64,000 bases of DNA from an uncultured Chitinophaga sp. GTDB lineage: Bacteria; Bacteroidota; Bacteroidia; Chitinophagales; Chitinophagaceae. Positions 35,768-44,703 of this stretch are shown here, piece after piece. A model generated the notes under the pieces. The model worked only from the letters and a program-made list of their open reading frames with translations, was not told the DNA's origin and ran no database searches. The stretch is taken from the NCBI RefSeq assembly GCF_946479755.1, contig NZ_CAMLHC010000002.1, forward strand, positions 62,001 through 126,000, written 5' to 3'. How positions within the stretch are numbered: the first letter of the stretch is position 1; each line of letters starts with the position of its first letter. The position numbers and the translations under genes are program-made.

Positions 35768-37312
35768 ATGAAAATAATCATCCTCGCCTGTGCGCTAATA
35801 GCCGCTACTGCCAGCGTCTCTGCCCAGCTCAGAGACCCGCGGCCGGCCAAACCGAAGCCTAATATTATCGTCTTCCTGGTAGACGATATGGGCTGGGAAG
35901 ACACTTCCGTGCCTTTCTGGGAAGAGCTTACGGACAAGAATAAACGCTTTCGCACGCCCAATATGGAGCGGCTGGCCAAAGAAGGGGTGAAGTTCACCAA
36001 CGCCTATGCCACGCCGGTATGTACGCCTTCGCGGGTAAGCATGATCACCGGCATGAATGCGGCCCATCATGGGGTGACCAACTGGACCTCGCCACGTAAG
36101 GATGTTAATGCAGATGTACCTGACAATACGCTGGACAGCGCTCCCTGGAACCAGAACGGCTTTAGCCCCGTAAAAGGAATACCACATACCGTATATGCCA
36201 CCCCGTTGCCCGCTCTGCTGAAAAGCGCCGGTTATTATACCATTCATGCCGGTAAGGCCCACTGGGGCGCTATGGGTACACCCGGCGCCAACCCGTACAA
36301 CATGGGCTTCCTGGTGAACATTGCCGGTCATGCCGCCGGGCATCCGCAGAGTTATTTGTCGGAGGAAAACTACGGCAATATGCCGGGCAAAGCCACCGCA
36401 CAGGCGGTGCCCGACCTGGAAGAGTATTACGGCACGGGTACCTTCCTCACGGAAGCGCTTACACGGGAAACACTGAAAGCGCTGGATGAACCGGTCAACA
36501 GAAAACAGCCGTTCTACCTGTACCTTGCACATTATGCGGTGCATGTGCCTTTACAGGCAGATAAGCGCTACTATCAGCATTACCTGGACATCGGGATGGA
36601 GGACGCAGAAGCAAAATACGCTTCGCTGATAGAAGGCATGGATGCCAGCCTGGGCGAGGTAATGGACTATCTCTCTAACCGGAAAATAGCAGACAATACT
36701 ATCATTCTGTTTATGAGCGACAACGGAGGGTTGAGCCTGGCGCCGCCCAGAGGCGGTGCGCCGCATACCCAGAACCTGCCTTTACGTGCAGGCAAAGGAT
36801 CGGTGTATGAAGGCGGCATCCGGGAGCCGATGTTAGTGAAGTGGCCGGGGGTGACGAAGGCGGGCAGCGTAGCGTCACAGCATGTGATGATAGAGGATTT
36901 TTTTCCTTCCGTCCTGGAAATGGCGGGCATACAATTGTATGACGCCGTTCAGACAGTAGACGGAAAAAGTTTTGTGCCGGTGCTGCAGGACCCGTCTGTA
37001 ACGGACTCGCTGCGGACATTGGTGTGGCATTATCCGAATAAATGGATACCGGACGGAGGACCAGGTATTAACTACAAAAGTGCGCTCCGGCAGGGACGCT
37101 GGAAAGTGGTGTATGATCAGCAGCAAGGCACTGCTGAGTTGTATGACCTGGTAGCGGATATCGGTGAAAAGCGGGACCTGGCGGCGGTTTATCCTGAAAA
37201 GGCGCGGTCGTTGCTGACATCGCTTTCGCAGCAGTTGCAGCGGTGGAACGCCCCGATGCCAATACAGAAGGCGAGTGGAAAACCTTTGCCGTGGCCGGAA
37301 AATAAACGCTAA
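35768..37312 (+). CDS. Secreted sulfatase
   Basis: A 514-residue exported sulfatase (signal MKIIILACALIAATASVSAQ). The enzyme hydrolyses sulfate esters using a formylglycine made from C85 in the C-x-P-S-R motif (CTPSRVSMITG). Metal ligands are in IIVFLVDDMGWED near the start and LFMSDNGG further on, and the substrate-side motif is GKAHWG. The start at 35768 was chosen for the clean signal peptide. A maturase (FGE or anSME) must be encoded elsewhere. No SusCD pair is adjacent, so the sulfated substrate is unknown. A near-consensus TATCTTTA lies 10 bases upstream. Confidence 0.92.
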   Translation: MKIIILACALIAATASVSAQLRDPRPAKPKPNIIVFLVDDMGWEDTSVPFWEELTDKNKRFRTPNMERLAKEGVKFTNAYATPVCTPSRVSMITGMNAAHHGVTNWTSPRKDVNADVPDNTLDSAPWNQNGFSPVKGIPHTVYATPLPALLKSAGYYTIHAGKAHWGAMGTPGANPYNMGFLVNIAGHAAGHPQSYLSEENYGNMPGKATAQAVPDLEEYYGTGTFLTEALTRETLKALDEPVNRKQPFYLYLAHYAVHVPLQADKRYYQHYLDIGMEDAEAKYASLIEGMDASLGEVMDYLSNRKIADNTIILFMSDNGGLSLAPPRGGAPHTQNLPLRAGKGSVYEGGIREPMLVKWPGVTKAGSVASQHVMIEDFFPSVLEMAGIQLYDAVQTVDGKSFVPVLQDPSVTDSLRTLVWHYPNKWIPDGGPGINYKSALRQGRWKVVYDQQQGTAELYDLVADIGEKRDLAAVYPEKARSLLTSLSQQLQRWNAPMPIQKASGKPLPWPENKR

Positions 37313-37352
37313 CCTCGAGGAAAGTAACGGGCTTTTTTAAAATCCGGTGTCG

Positions 37353-37470
37353 TACCTTTGTGACTTGTTACTAACAGTGTAACAGTTGTAGGTTATATGG
37401 TGACTGGAATAATCTTATCCGAGTCTCGATAGAAGAGGCTATCCCCTGATAACGGATAGCCTCTTTTATT
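37353..37470 (+). ncRNA. Candidate small RNA with promoter and terminator
   Basis: TACCTTTG (37353-37360) matches the -7 promoter motif. The predicted transcript begins near 37366 with a 6-bp hairpin (TGTTAC 37366-37371, GTAACA 37379-37384), runs through about 48 unpaired bases, and ends in a 12-bp stem (37433-37444 with 37454-37465) followed by TTATTTTAT. No open frame fits. An RNA of about 105 bases is predicted. The alternative is that the hairpin only terminates the sulfatase message and the promoter match is chance. Confidence 0.45.
37433..37470 (+). terminator. Strong intrinsic terminator
   Basis: A 12-bp stem with the words AGAGGCTATCC and GGATAGCCTCT, a 9-base loop, then TTATTTTAT on the plus strand. 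It ends the sulfatase transcript or the candidate small RNA. A second small dyad, GCCCT-GTC-AGGGC (37475-37487), sits directly after the minus-strand stop at 37488 and may serve that gene. Confidence 0.75.
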
Positions 37471-37487
37471 TTATGCCCTGTCAGGGC

Positions 37488-37907
37488 TTATTTATTTTCT
37501 CCCGCGTCTTTCTCCTTTTTGTCTTTGTCATGATGCTGTGCATTCATGGCTTTAAGTTTTGCCTGCTGGTCAGGCGTCAGGATAGCCTGGAACTGTTGTT
37601 TGCGGTAAGCGGAAATTTCTTTTTTACCGGGACCACCTTTCTGACCGGCTGCTTTCAGCGAGTCTTTGCGGCGGATACATTCGGTATTGACTACCAGTAT
37701 TTTTTTGTATTGATCATCTGTCAGGTTCAGTTTTGTCTTCAGCTCATCGGTGTACTGTGCGGCGCGTTGTTCCGGGGCGGCTTTAGGTGCTTTAGCGGTC
37801 TTAGCGGGCGCCTGTTGGGCCGGAGCAGGGGCAGTGGTGGGGGCGTTCTGCGCGAAAGCCGGTGATACGGCCAGCATAATAGCGATAGCAGCGATTAACT
37901 TTTTCAT
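37488..37907 (-). CDS. Spy/CpxP-like exported protein
   Basis: A 139-residue exported protein starting at 37907 (MKKLIAAIAIMLAVSPAFAQ). After an alanine/proline-rich linker (NAPTTAPAPAQQAPAKTAKAPKAAPEQ) comes a charged helical part with two LTxxQ-type motifs (LNLTDDQYKKILVV and ILTPDQQAKLKAM), the repeat signature of Spy/LTXXQ periplasmic proteins and their Bacteroidota relatives. Such proteins are chaperone-like or respond to envelope stress. The C-terminus is lysine-rich. It is a single gene; confidence in the class is moderate. Confidence 0.7.
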   Translation of the reverse strand: MKKLIAAIAIMLAVSPAFAQNAPTTAPAPAQQAPAKTAKAPKAAPEQRAAQYTDELKTKLNLTDDQYKKILVVNTECIRRKDSLKAAGQKGGPGKKEISAYRKQQFQAILTPDQQAKLKAMNAQHHDKDKKEKDAGENK

Positions 37908-38015
37908 GTGTTTTAAAGTTTTGTATGCGGGGTAATTCAATTTCCTTGCCATGTGCTTCCAACATGACGGACGGGGACTTAAAATTTCCTTAAAACATAT
38001 CCGGGTGGGGTTGGT

Positions 38016-38900
38016 TTAACTGGCTTTGATCTTTTTACGGTAGGCAGAAGGGGAGAGGCCGGTGACCTGTTTAAACAGGCGGGTGAAGTAAGAGGCGGAT
38101 TGATAGTTGAGTTCAAAGGCGATGCCGGCGATATCGCGGGCGGCGTCTTGCAGGAGGATCTGGCTGTGCAGGATGCTGATTTCATTGATCCATTGTTTGG
38201 GTGGTTTGCCGGTGGCCTCCTTCACACATTTGTTCAGGTAGTTTTCGGAGATATTGAGTTGCCGGGCATAGTATTCCACTGTTTTTTCCTGGAGATGATG
38301 CCGTTGTACTTTTTCGCGGAAGCGCAGGGAGATGTCGAGGCTGCGGTTGAGCGCCACGGGGCGGGGCGATTCGTGCAGCAGGATTTTGTTGAGCAGTGCG
38401 CGGAATAGCGGTACGCATATTTCCATGGAGCCGTTGACGAGACTTAGTTCTTCTTCCAGCAATGCGCTGAGGTGGGCAAGCCATTTCACGGCTTTGGCCG
38501 GCAGGGTGACGAAGGGAGTGGCAAAGAAAAAGTTAAGGAGACTGTTGTTGAGCGACAGCCGGTTGATGATGTCATTTTCATAGACAATGAAAAAGCCGGT
38601 GGCATCCGGCGATATTTCCAGCGTGGCGGTGATGTTGCCTTGTTTGATGAGCAGTACGGAATTGGCTTCCAGTTTATAGGAAGATACTTCGAGTTGTTGT
38701 ACGATGGTGCCTTTGGTAACAAAGAGGAGGAAGTTGAACGAGGTGCGGTAGGGTGGTACCGGTATGACGATGTTGCGCAGATAGTTTTCGATGCGGTACA
38801 CCTGTAGTTGTGCATCGTTGAACAACACCTGCCTGGATACGCCCGGAAGGAAGGATTTCTTATATTCGAAGTTGGTAAATAGTTTGACCGATGATTTCAT
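38016..38900 (-). CDS. AraC-family transcriptional regulator
   Basis: A 294-residue regulator; the start at 38900 (MKSSVKLFTNFEYKK) is preferred, as further upstream codons add a basic, non-domain stretch. The N-terminal cupin-like sensor contains FNFLLFVTKGTIVQQLE and SVLLIKQGNITATLEI. The C-terminal double helix-turn-helix has VEYYARQLNISENYLNKCVKEATGKPPKQWI and IAGIAFELNYQSASYFTRLFKQVTGLSPSAYRKK. It is divergent from the small exported protein at 38991 with 90 bases between starts. That gene, or the urease operon beyond it, may be its target. Confidence 0.9.
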   Translation of the reverse strand: MKSSVKLFTNFEYKKSFLPGVSRQVLFNDAQLQVYRIENYLRNIVIPVPPYRTSFNFLLFVTKGTIVQQLEVSSYKLEANSVLLIKQGNITATLEISPDATGFFIVYENDIINRLSLNNSLLNFFFATPFVTLPAKAVKWLAHLSALLEEELSLVNGSMEICVPLFRALLNKILLHESPRPVALNRSLDISLRFREKVQRHHLQEKTVEYYARQLNISENYLNKCVKEATGKPPKQWINEISILHSQILLQDAARDIAGIAFELNYQSASYFTRLFKQVTGLSPSAYRKKIKAS

Positions 38901-38990
38901 ATCCGTTGTTAAAGGTAGCGTGATTTGTGAAAAAAAATGCGGGATTTGTGCTATTCGCCGTTTGTTTTTACGTCTACCTTGCATCCTGAA

Positions 38991-39398
38991 ATGAAAGCCA
39001 TCGTTCGGTACATATTGTTTCTGTTTTTCCTGATTGGATTTACCTTCACGGGCCACAACAAAACTCCTTTATTGTCAGCCAGGGCCAGTCACCAATCATA
39101 TGATGCGGGAAAAAGTTGTTCGGATACCTTGCTGTCAACAAAAGACCATCACGATTTTTTACAGTTGTTTTCTTTTGTGGATGACGAGCGTACGGACGAC
39201 GAGAGCGATGCTTTGCATACCTCCCGGTTACAACGTTTTACTACCCTTTTTGCCGCTTATTACCAGGCTTTGTTCCTGGCGACAGATAATGCTTCGCTGG
39301 CGGGGCCTGACCGTTTTGTGCATCCTGATGCCGCGGTGAAGCCGGTTCCCCGTTTTATCCTGTTCCATACCCTTATTATCCCTGCTCACCTGGCATAA
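38991..39398 (+). CDS. Small exported protein of unknown function
   Basis: A 135-residue protein beginning MKAIVRYILFLFFLIGFTFTG, a signal peptide or membrane anchor. The rest is soluble with scattered histidines (GHNKT, SHQSY, KDHHDF, VHPDA), an acidic patch DDERTDDESDALH, and a helical part RLQRFTTLFAAYYQALFLA. Nothing is recognised. It lies between a divergent AraC regulator and the urease operon, 190 bases before ureA. Histidines and acidic residues could bind metal, but that is only a guess. Confidence 0.5.
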   Translation: MKAIVRYILFLFFLIGFTFTGHNKTPLLSARASHQSYDAGKSCSDTLLSTKDHHDFLQLFSFVDDERTDDESDALHTSRLQRFTTLFAAYYQALFLATDNASLAGPDRFVHPDAAVKPVPRFILFHTLIIPAHLA

Positions 39399-39507
39399 TC
39401 TGCCAATGCTCCCTTTTTCTGTTTTAATTGATTTACACGGCTCCGCTGTGCCCGAAACGTACGTCTTAACGGGCTTACAGATGCTGTAAATTAATATATG
39501 AAAAAGA

Positions 39508-39551
39508 GTCGGAATATTATTATTTTTTCTCTCGTCGGCTAATATTTCGAC
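39508..39551. promoter_or_regulatory. Long dyad upstream of the urease operon
   Basis: GTCGGAATATTA (39508-39519) and TAATATTTCGAC (39540-39551) are inverted repeats with 11 of 12 matches around 20 bases. The 32-base centre-to-centre spacing equals three helical turns. The element lies 37 bases before ureA and has no U-tract, so an operator is likelier than a terminator. A nickel- or nitrogen-responsive factor is an attractive reader, but none is identified. Confidence 0.5.
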
Positions 39552-39562
39552 CTAAAAACCTG

Positions 39563-39581
39563 ATTTTAATAATATTAAAAT
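39563..39581. promoter_or_regulatory. A/T palindrome directly before ureA
   Basis: ATTTTAATA-A-TATTAAAAT is a perfect 19-base palindrome ending 7 bases before the ureA start codon, where a ribosome binding site would lie. It could be an operator, or an RNA hairpin that lowers translation. Confidence 0.45.
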
Positions 39582-39588
39582 AAATTAT

Positions 39589-39891
39589 ATGCATTTAACA
39601 CCGCGCGAAACGGAGAAGCTGTTGCTTCACCTGGCTGGAGAACTGGCTGCCAAACGCAAAGCCCGTGGACTGAAGCTCAACTATCCCGAGGCGATCGCCC
39701 TGATCAGCAGCGAACTGCTGGAAGCGGCCCGGGATGGCAGGTCCGTCGCTGACCTGATGCAGTACGGCGCCACCATCCTCACCCGGGAAGACGTCATGGA
39801 AGGTATTCCTGAAATGATCCACGACGTACAGATAGAAGCCACCTTCCCGGACGGCACCAAACTCGTCACCGTTCACCATCCCATCCGCTAA
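39589..39891 (+). CDS. ureA: Urease subunit gamma
   Basis: A 100-residue structural subunit of urease, the nickel enzyme that splits urea to ammonia and carbamate. It shows the family pattern [39 protein letters not shown] and the C-terminal AELMQYG-type segment ([25 protein letters not shown]) with [15 protein letters not shown]. Full length, separate from beta. First gene of the operon; ureB follows after 18 bases. Two dyads lie in its 5' region. Confidence 0.97.
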   Translation: MHLTPRETEKLLLHLAGELAAKRKARGLKLNYPEAIALISSELLEAARDGRSVADLMQYGATILTREDVMEGIPEMIHDVQIEATFPDGTKLVTVHHPIR

Positions 39892-39909
39892 CCAGTAAAA
39901 TAACTGAAC

Positions 39910-40284
39910 ATGATACCCGGAGAGTATTTTCTCGCTAACGGCGACATCCACTGCAACGAAGGCCGCCAGACGGTCACCATTAAAGTGACCAACACCGCCG
40001 ACAGGCCCGTGCAGATCGGTTCACACTACCATTTCTTTGAAGTCAACCGCCAGATGAGCTTCGACAGGGCCAAAGCATTCGGTAAAAGACTCAACATCCC
40101 CGCCGGCACCGCCGTGCGTTTTGAGCCCGGAGAAGAAAAAGAAGTACAGCTGGTGGAACTGGGCGGCGCCCGCCGCGCTTTCGGCCTTAACTACCTGGTC
40201 AATGGCGATACCACCCTGGAATCCAGCAGGGAAAAAGCCATGGCAAAACTCACCGCCTCCAACTTCAAAAACCAGCCATCATGA
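39910..40284 (+). CDS. ureB: Urease subunit beta
   Basis: A 124-residue structural subunit. Signatures: [40 protein letters not shown] and [26 protein letters not shown]. The C-terminus is about 20 residues longer than minimal beta subunits, ending in a basic helix. Its stop overlaps the ureC start by 4 bases (ATGA), coupling production of the two subunits. Confidence 0.97.
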   Translation: MIPGEYFLANGDIHCNEGRQTVTIKVTNTADRPVQIGSHYHFFEVNRQMSFDRAKAFGKRLNIPAGTAVRFEPGEEKEVQLVELGGARRAFGLNYLVNGDTTLESSREKAMAKLTASNFKNQPS

Positions 40285-42002
40285 GCCTGATCATCAACAG
40301 AGAACAATACGTTAATATGTACGGTCCGACCACAGGCGACAAAGTTCGTTTAGGCGATACCGATATCATCATCGAAATAGAAAAAGACTTTAACCACTAC
40401 GGCGACGAAAGTAAATTCGGTGGCGGTAAAACCGTTCGCGACGGCATGGCCCAGTCCAGCACCGCTACCCGCGACCAGGGCGTACTGGACATGGTGATCA
40501 CCAACGTGGTGCTCATCGACCACTGGGGTATCGTAAAAGGAGACCTCGGCATCAAAGACGGCAAAATCGTTGGCTTCGGCCAGGCCGGCAACCCCGATAC
40601 GATGGACGGCGTAGACCGTAACATGGTGATCGGCGCCTCCACGGAAGTGCACGGCGGCAACGGCCTCATTGCCACCGCCGGTGGCATCGATACGCACATC
40701 CACTTCATCAGCCCGCAACAGATAGAAACCGCCCTGTTCAGCGGCATCACCACCATGATCGGCGGCGGTACCGGTCCGGCAGACGGCACCAACGCCACCA
40801 CCGTTACGCCCGGTAAATGGTACATCGCCAAAATGCTGCAGGCGGCCGATAACTTCCCTATGAATCTCGGCTTCTTCGGTAAAGGCAACTGCTCTACCGA
40901 AGCGCCGATCGCTGAACAGGTGGAAGCCGGCGCCCTCGGTGTGAAAATCCATGAAGACTGGGGTGCTACACCCGCGGTAATAGACGCCGCGCTCAACGTG
41001 GCCGACAAATACGATGTGCAGGTAGCCATACACACTGATACGCTCAACGAAGCCGGTTTCCTCGAAGACACCATCAACGCCATCAATGGCCGCGTGATAC
41101 ATACCTTCCACACAGAAGGTGCCGGCGGCGGTCACGCACCGGACATCATCAAAGCAGCCATGTATCCCAACGTACTGCCTGCCTCCACCAACCCAACCCG
41201 GCCTTATACCGTCAACACCATCGATGAACACCTCGATATGCTCATGGTATGCCATCACCTGAGTAAAAGCATCCCGGAAGACGTAGCCTTCGCCGACTCC
41301 CGTATCCGCCCCGAAACCATCGCTGCGGAAGATATCCTGCACGACATGGGCGTGTTCAGCATCATGAGCTCCGACTCACAGGCGATGGGACGTGTAGGCG
41401 AGGTCGTTACCCGCACCTGGCAAACCGCCGACAAAATGAAAAAACAACGCGGTTTCCTCGAAGAAGATGCCACCGCCCAAAGCGACAACTTCCGCGCTAA
41501 ACGTTACGTGGCCAAATACACCATCAACCCGGCCATTGCACATGGCATTGACGAACATGTCGGCTCCGTGGAACCCGGTAAAATCGCGGACATCGTACTC
41601 TGGAAGCCTGCGCTCTTCGGCGCCAAACCGGAAATGATCATCAAAGGCGGTATGATCATCGCTGCCAAAATGGGCGATCCCAACGCATCGATCCCCACGC
41701 CGCAGCCGGTGATCCTTCGTACCATGTTCGGCGCCCACGGCCGCGCTATGCACCAGACCTGCGCCACCTTCGTGTCCAAAGCATCCCTCGAAAAAGGAAT
41801 CGTGGAAGAATACGGTCTGCAAAAAATGGTGCTGCCCGTATCCGGCTGCCGCAACATCTCCAAGCGGGACCTGATACACAACGATAAAACACCGGAGATC
41901 ACCGTCAACCCGGAAAACTACGAAGTACGGGTCGATGGCGTGCATATCACCTGCGAACCGGTAGATACCGTGCCTTTGGCCCAACGGTACTTCCTGTTCT
42001 AA
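40281..42002 (+). CDS. ureC: Urease subunit alpha (catalytic)
   Basis: A 573-residue catalytic subunit, normal length. Nickel ligands are in [10 protein letters not shown], the carbamylated lysine in [15 protein letters not shown], and further histidines in [11 protein letters not shown] and [16 protein letters not shown]. The flap cysteine is in [15 protein letters not shown] and the catalytic acid aspartate follows in [13 protein letters not shown]. All active-site elements are intact, so a working urease is expected once nickel is inserted by UreDEFG. It overlaps ureB by 4 bases and precedes ureE by 12 bases. Confidence 0.98.
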   Translation: MSLIINREQYVNMYGPTTGDKVRLGDTDIIIEIEKDFNHYGDESKFGGGKTVRDGMAQSSTATRDQGVLDMVITNVVLIDHWGIVKGDLGIKDGKIVGFGQAGNPDTMDGVDRNMVIGASTEVHGGNGLIATAGGIDTHIHFISPQQIETALFSGITTMIGGGTGPADGTNATTVTPGKWYIAKMLQAADNFPMNLGFFGKGNCSTEAPIAEQVEAGALGVKIHEDWGATPAVIDAALNVADKYDVQVAIHTDTLNEAGFLEDTINAINGRVIHTFHTEGAGGGHAPDIIKAAMYPNVLPASTNPTRPYTVNTIDEHLDMLMVCHHLSKSIPEDVAFADSRIRPETIAAEDILHDMGVFSIMSSDSQAMGRVGEVVTRTWQTADKMKKQRGFLEEDATAQSDNFRAKRYVAKYTINPAIAHGIDEHVGSVEPGKIADIVLWKPALFGAKPEMIIKGGMIIAAKMGDPNASIPTPQPVILRTMFGAHGRAMHQTCATFVSKASLEKGIVEEYGLQKMVLPVSGCRNISKRDLIHNDKTPEITVNPENYEVRVDGVHITCEPVDTVPLAQRYFLF

Positions 42003-42014
42003 AAAAAGTACATC

Positions 42015-42527
42015 ATGATTATTGATAAAATCATCGGTAATACCAACACTACCTCCCTGGAAGGCCGTGCTACAGATTCCCTGCTGCTGGAGTGGTTTGA
42101 AACCACCAAACGCATACAGCGCAAACATACGCAGCAGGGCATGGAGATCGCCATCCGCTTTCTCAAAGAAGGACAGCGCCTGCGTATCGGCGATATCCTC
42201 TACATGGACGACACCAGGGCCGTAGTAGTAGATATTATCCCCAGCGACGCGATCGTGGTCACCCCACGGTCGCTGCTGGAAATGGGCAGCGTATGTTACG
42301 AGATCGGCAACAAACACCTGCCCATGTTCATCCAGGACGACCAGGTGCTGCTGCCCTTTGAAGAGCCCATCTACCGCTGGCTGACAGCTGCCGGATATCA
42401 AACGGAAAAAGCACATACCAAACTGACCAACCTGCTCAATGCCAATGTGCAGCCACATGCACATGGCAACAGCGGCGGCAGTTCCCTTTTCTCAAAAATC
42501 ATGAGCCTTGCAGCAAAAGAACGATAA
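42015..42527 (+). CDS. ureE: Urease accessory protein UreE
   Basis: A 170-residue nickel carrier that hands the metal to UreG and apo-urease. It has the UreE N-terminal peptide-binding domain (MEIAIRFLKEGQRLRIGDILYMDDTRAVVVDI) and a ferredoxin-like C-terminal domain (VCYEIGNKHLPMFIQDDQVLLPFEEPIYRWL) that carries the conserved nickel histidine in GNKHLP. The tail is short, PHAHGNSGG, with only two histidines rather than the long His tail of some species. It overlaps the ureF start by 20 bases. Confidence 0.95.
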   Translation: MIIDKIIGNTNTTSLEGRATDSLLLEWFETTKRIQRKHTQQGMEIAIRFLKEGQRLRIGDILYMDDTRAVVVDIIPSDAIVVTPRSLLEMGSVCYEIGNKHLPMFIQDDQVLLPFEEPIYRWLTAAGYQTEKAHTKLTNLLNANVQPHAHGNSGGSSLFSKIMSLAAKER

Positions 42528-43221
42528 CATAACGGCCGCACATTTCCTGGGCAGCCTGTTGCATCTCAGCGATCCCACGCTGCCCATCGGCGGCTACACC
42601 CATTCCAACGGGCTGGAGACGTACGTGCAGCTGGGACTGGTAAACAACGTGTCCTCCGCGGAAACGTTTGTGCAGCATATGCTGACCAACAACCTGCAAT
42701 ACAACGACGCCGCTTTTGTTTGCCTGGCTTACAACGCCGCTGCGGCCAACGATCTTACTGCCTTGCTGGCGCTGGATGAAGAAGCCGCCGCGCTTAAGTT
42801 GCCCAGAGAGATACGGCAGGCCAGCCAGAAACTGGGCGTACGGCTGATGAAGATTTTCAGCCGGCAACAAACCTATGCACTGGCGCAGCGGTACGAGGCG
42901 GCTACTATCGCTAAAAAAGCGGAAGGGCACTACAGCATCGCCTATGGACTTTATGCCTGTCTCATGGGCGTGCCGCTGCCGGAAGCGTTGTTCGCTTTTT
43001 ATTACAACGCGGCGGTAGGCATGGTCACCAACGCCGTGAAACTGGTGCCGTTGGGGCAGCTGGACGGGCAGGACGTGCTGTTTCGTATGCAGCCCGTCAT
43101 TCAATCGCTGGTAGGCGCCACCATGACGCTGGACCGTGAGCTGGTAGGCGTGTGCAACATCGGCTTCGATATCCGCTGTATGCAGCATGAACAGCTGTAT
43201 TCCAGGCTTTATATGTCTTAA
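42508..43221 (+). CDS. ureF: Urease accessory protein UreF
   Basis: A 237-residue helical GTPase-regulating subunit of the UreDFG maturation complex. The hallmark is [23 protein letters not shown] near the start, followed by [14 protein letters not shown] and the tail RLYMS. No ATG is available before the conserved region: the frame opens after a TGA at 42502, so TTG at 42508 is the only reasonable start, inside ureE. This non-ATG start and 20-base overlap suggest translational coupling and low production of UreF. Confidence 0.93.
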   Translation: MQQKNDNITAAHFLGSLLHLSDPTLPIGGYTHSNGLETYVQLGLVNNVSSAETFVQHMLTNNLQYNDAAFVCLAYNAAAANDLTALLALDEEAAALKLPREIRQASQKLGVRLMKIFSRQQTYALAQRYEAATIAKKAEGHYSIAYGLYACLMGVPLPEALFAFYYNAAVGMVTNAVKLVPLGQLDGQDVLFRMQPVIQSLVGATMTLDRELVGVCNIGFDIRCMQHEQLYSRLYMS

Positions 43222-43240
43222 TCAACAACAACGAAAAATT

Positions 43241-43879
43241 ATGAGCGACAGAAAATATGTGAAAATAGGCGTAGCCGGTCCGGTAGGTTCCGGTAAAACC
43301 GCCCTGATAGAACGGTTGTCCCGTGCACTGATGAACACTTACGATATGGGTGTGATCACCAATGACATCTATACAAAGGAAGATGCGGAGTTTCTTACCA
43401 AAAACAGCCTGCTTCCCAAAGAACGTATCATCGGCGTGGAAACGGGCGGTTGCCCGCATACGGCCATCCGCGAAGATGCGAGCATGAACCTGGAAGCCGT
43501 GGATGAAATGGCAGCGCGCTTCCCTGCTATAGAACTGATCCTGATAGAAAGCGGCGGTGATAACCTCTCTGCTACTTTCAGTCCCGATCTGGCCGACGTG
43601 ACCATCTTTGTGATCGACGTAGCGGAAGGCGACAAGATCCCCCGCAAGGGCGGTCCGGGCATCACCCGCTCCGACCTGCTGGTGATCAATAAGATCGACC
43701 TTGCCCCTTACGTGCACGCAGACCTCGGCGTGATGGAAAGAGACGCCCGTAAAATGCGGGCAGGCAAACCTTTTGTGTTTACCAACCTCATGTCCTTACA
43801 GGGGCTGGACACCGTTATTGGATGGATAAAAAAATACGCGCTGCTGGAAGAAACGGAGGAACCGGCGCTGGTAAGATAA
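43241..43879 (+). CDS. ureG: Urease accessory GTPase UreG
   Basis: A 212-residue GTPase that drives nickel insertion. I start it at 43241 ([13 protein letters not shown]), 19 bases after ureF. The P-loop is GPVGSGKT (13-20), the nickel-binding C-P-H motif is in [19 protein letters not shown], and the switch and base-recognition motifs are [11 protein letters not shown] and [13 protein letters not shown]. All are intact. No His-rich N-terminal extension is present, so nickel storage must lie elsewhere. Confidence 0.97.
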   Translation: MSDRKYVKIGVAGPVGSGKTALIERLSRALMNTYDMGVITNDIYTKEDAEFLTKNSLLPKERIIGVETGGCPHTAIREDASMNLEAVDEMAARFPAIELILIESGGDNLSATFSPDLADVTIFVIDVAEGDKIPRKGGPGITRSDLLVINKIDLAPYVHADLGVMERDARKMRAGKPFVFTNLMSLQGLDTVIGWIKKYALLEETEEPALVR

Positions 43880-43896
43880 TTCGTAATGGAATCAGC

Positions 43897-44703
43897 ATGA
43901 ATAAACTCAGTTTAATAAGCGGATATAAAAACGGACGTTCCTGGTTGAAGGACAGCTACTGCACCCGGCCCTTCAAGCTGGCCAATGTAGGCATCTACCG
44001 GCAGGATCCCGCTTTGTACCTGATGGTGATGAGCTCTTCGCCGGGTATTCTCGACGGAGATCATTACGATATCGATATCCGTACCGAATCGCTCAGCAGG
44101 CTGCAGTTGCAGTCGCAGTCCTACCAGCGGCTGTTCAATATGAAAACCGGCGCACAGCAGCAGCAACGTATTCATATGGATGCGCAGAGTGTGTTCAGTT
44201 ATGTGCAGCATCCGCTGGTGCCGCATGAAAACGCCGTGTTCAAATCGCATACGGTAGCGCATTTGGAAGATGACTGCCAGTTTACTTTCGGAGAGATCAT
44301 CACCTGTGGCCGCAAGCATTCCGGTGAAGTGTTCCGTTTCTCCAAACTGCACAGCATCACCGAAATATTCCACCGCGGTAAACTCATCCTGAAAGACAAC
44401 CTGCTGCTACAGCCGCAACTGCTGCCTATGCAGGCTATCGGGCAGATGGAGGGATATACGCACCAGGCGACGTTGCTGCATGTCCATACCGGCGCCGCCG
44501 ACAGGGAATTACACATGACCGCCTTACGGCAGCTGCTGGAAGAAGAACAGGGAATTATTTGCGGTGTGTCGCTGCCGGATCCCCGCTGCCTGGTGGTGCG
44601 TATACTGGGCAACGGCGGAGAGCAGCTGTACGACTGCCTGCGGAAGATGCAACGTTATTTCTGGCAGACTGCCGGTGAAACAATTAAAACAGCTATCGCA
44701 TGA
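43897..44703 (+). CDS. ureD: Urease accessory protein UreD/UreH
   Basis: A 268-residue scaffold protein of the maturation complex, the start at 43897 (MNKLSLISGYKNG) lying 17 bases after ureG. It has the family phrases YCTRPFKLANVGIYRQDPALYLMVMSSSPGILDGD, QSQSYQRLFNM and EIITCGRKHSGEVFRFSKLHSITEI. UreD forms the tunnel through which nickel passes from UreG to urease. Sequence is divergent from proteobacterial UreD, as usual in Bacteroidota. Its stop overlaps the permease gene by 4 bases. Confidence 0.93.
   Translation: MNKLSLISGYKNGRSWLKDSYCTRPFKLANVGIYRQDPALYLMVMSSSPGILDGDHYDIDIRTESLSRLQLQSQSYQRLFNMKTGAQQQQRIHMDAQSVFSYVQHPLVPHENAVFKSHTVAHLEDDCQFTFGEIITCGRKHSGEVFRFSKLHSITEIFHRGKLILKDNLLLQPQLLPMQAIGQMEGYTHQATLLHVHTGAADRELHMTALRQLLEEEQGIICGVSLPDPRCLVVRILGNGGEQLYDCLRKMQRYFWQTAGETIKTAIA

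Noticed and set aside
39508..39551. Intrinsic terminator of the small exported protein gene
   Set aside because: The loop between the arms is 20 bases and no U-tract follows, so an operator fits better.
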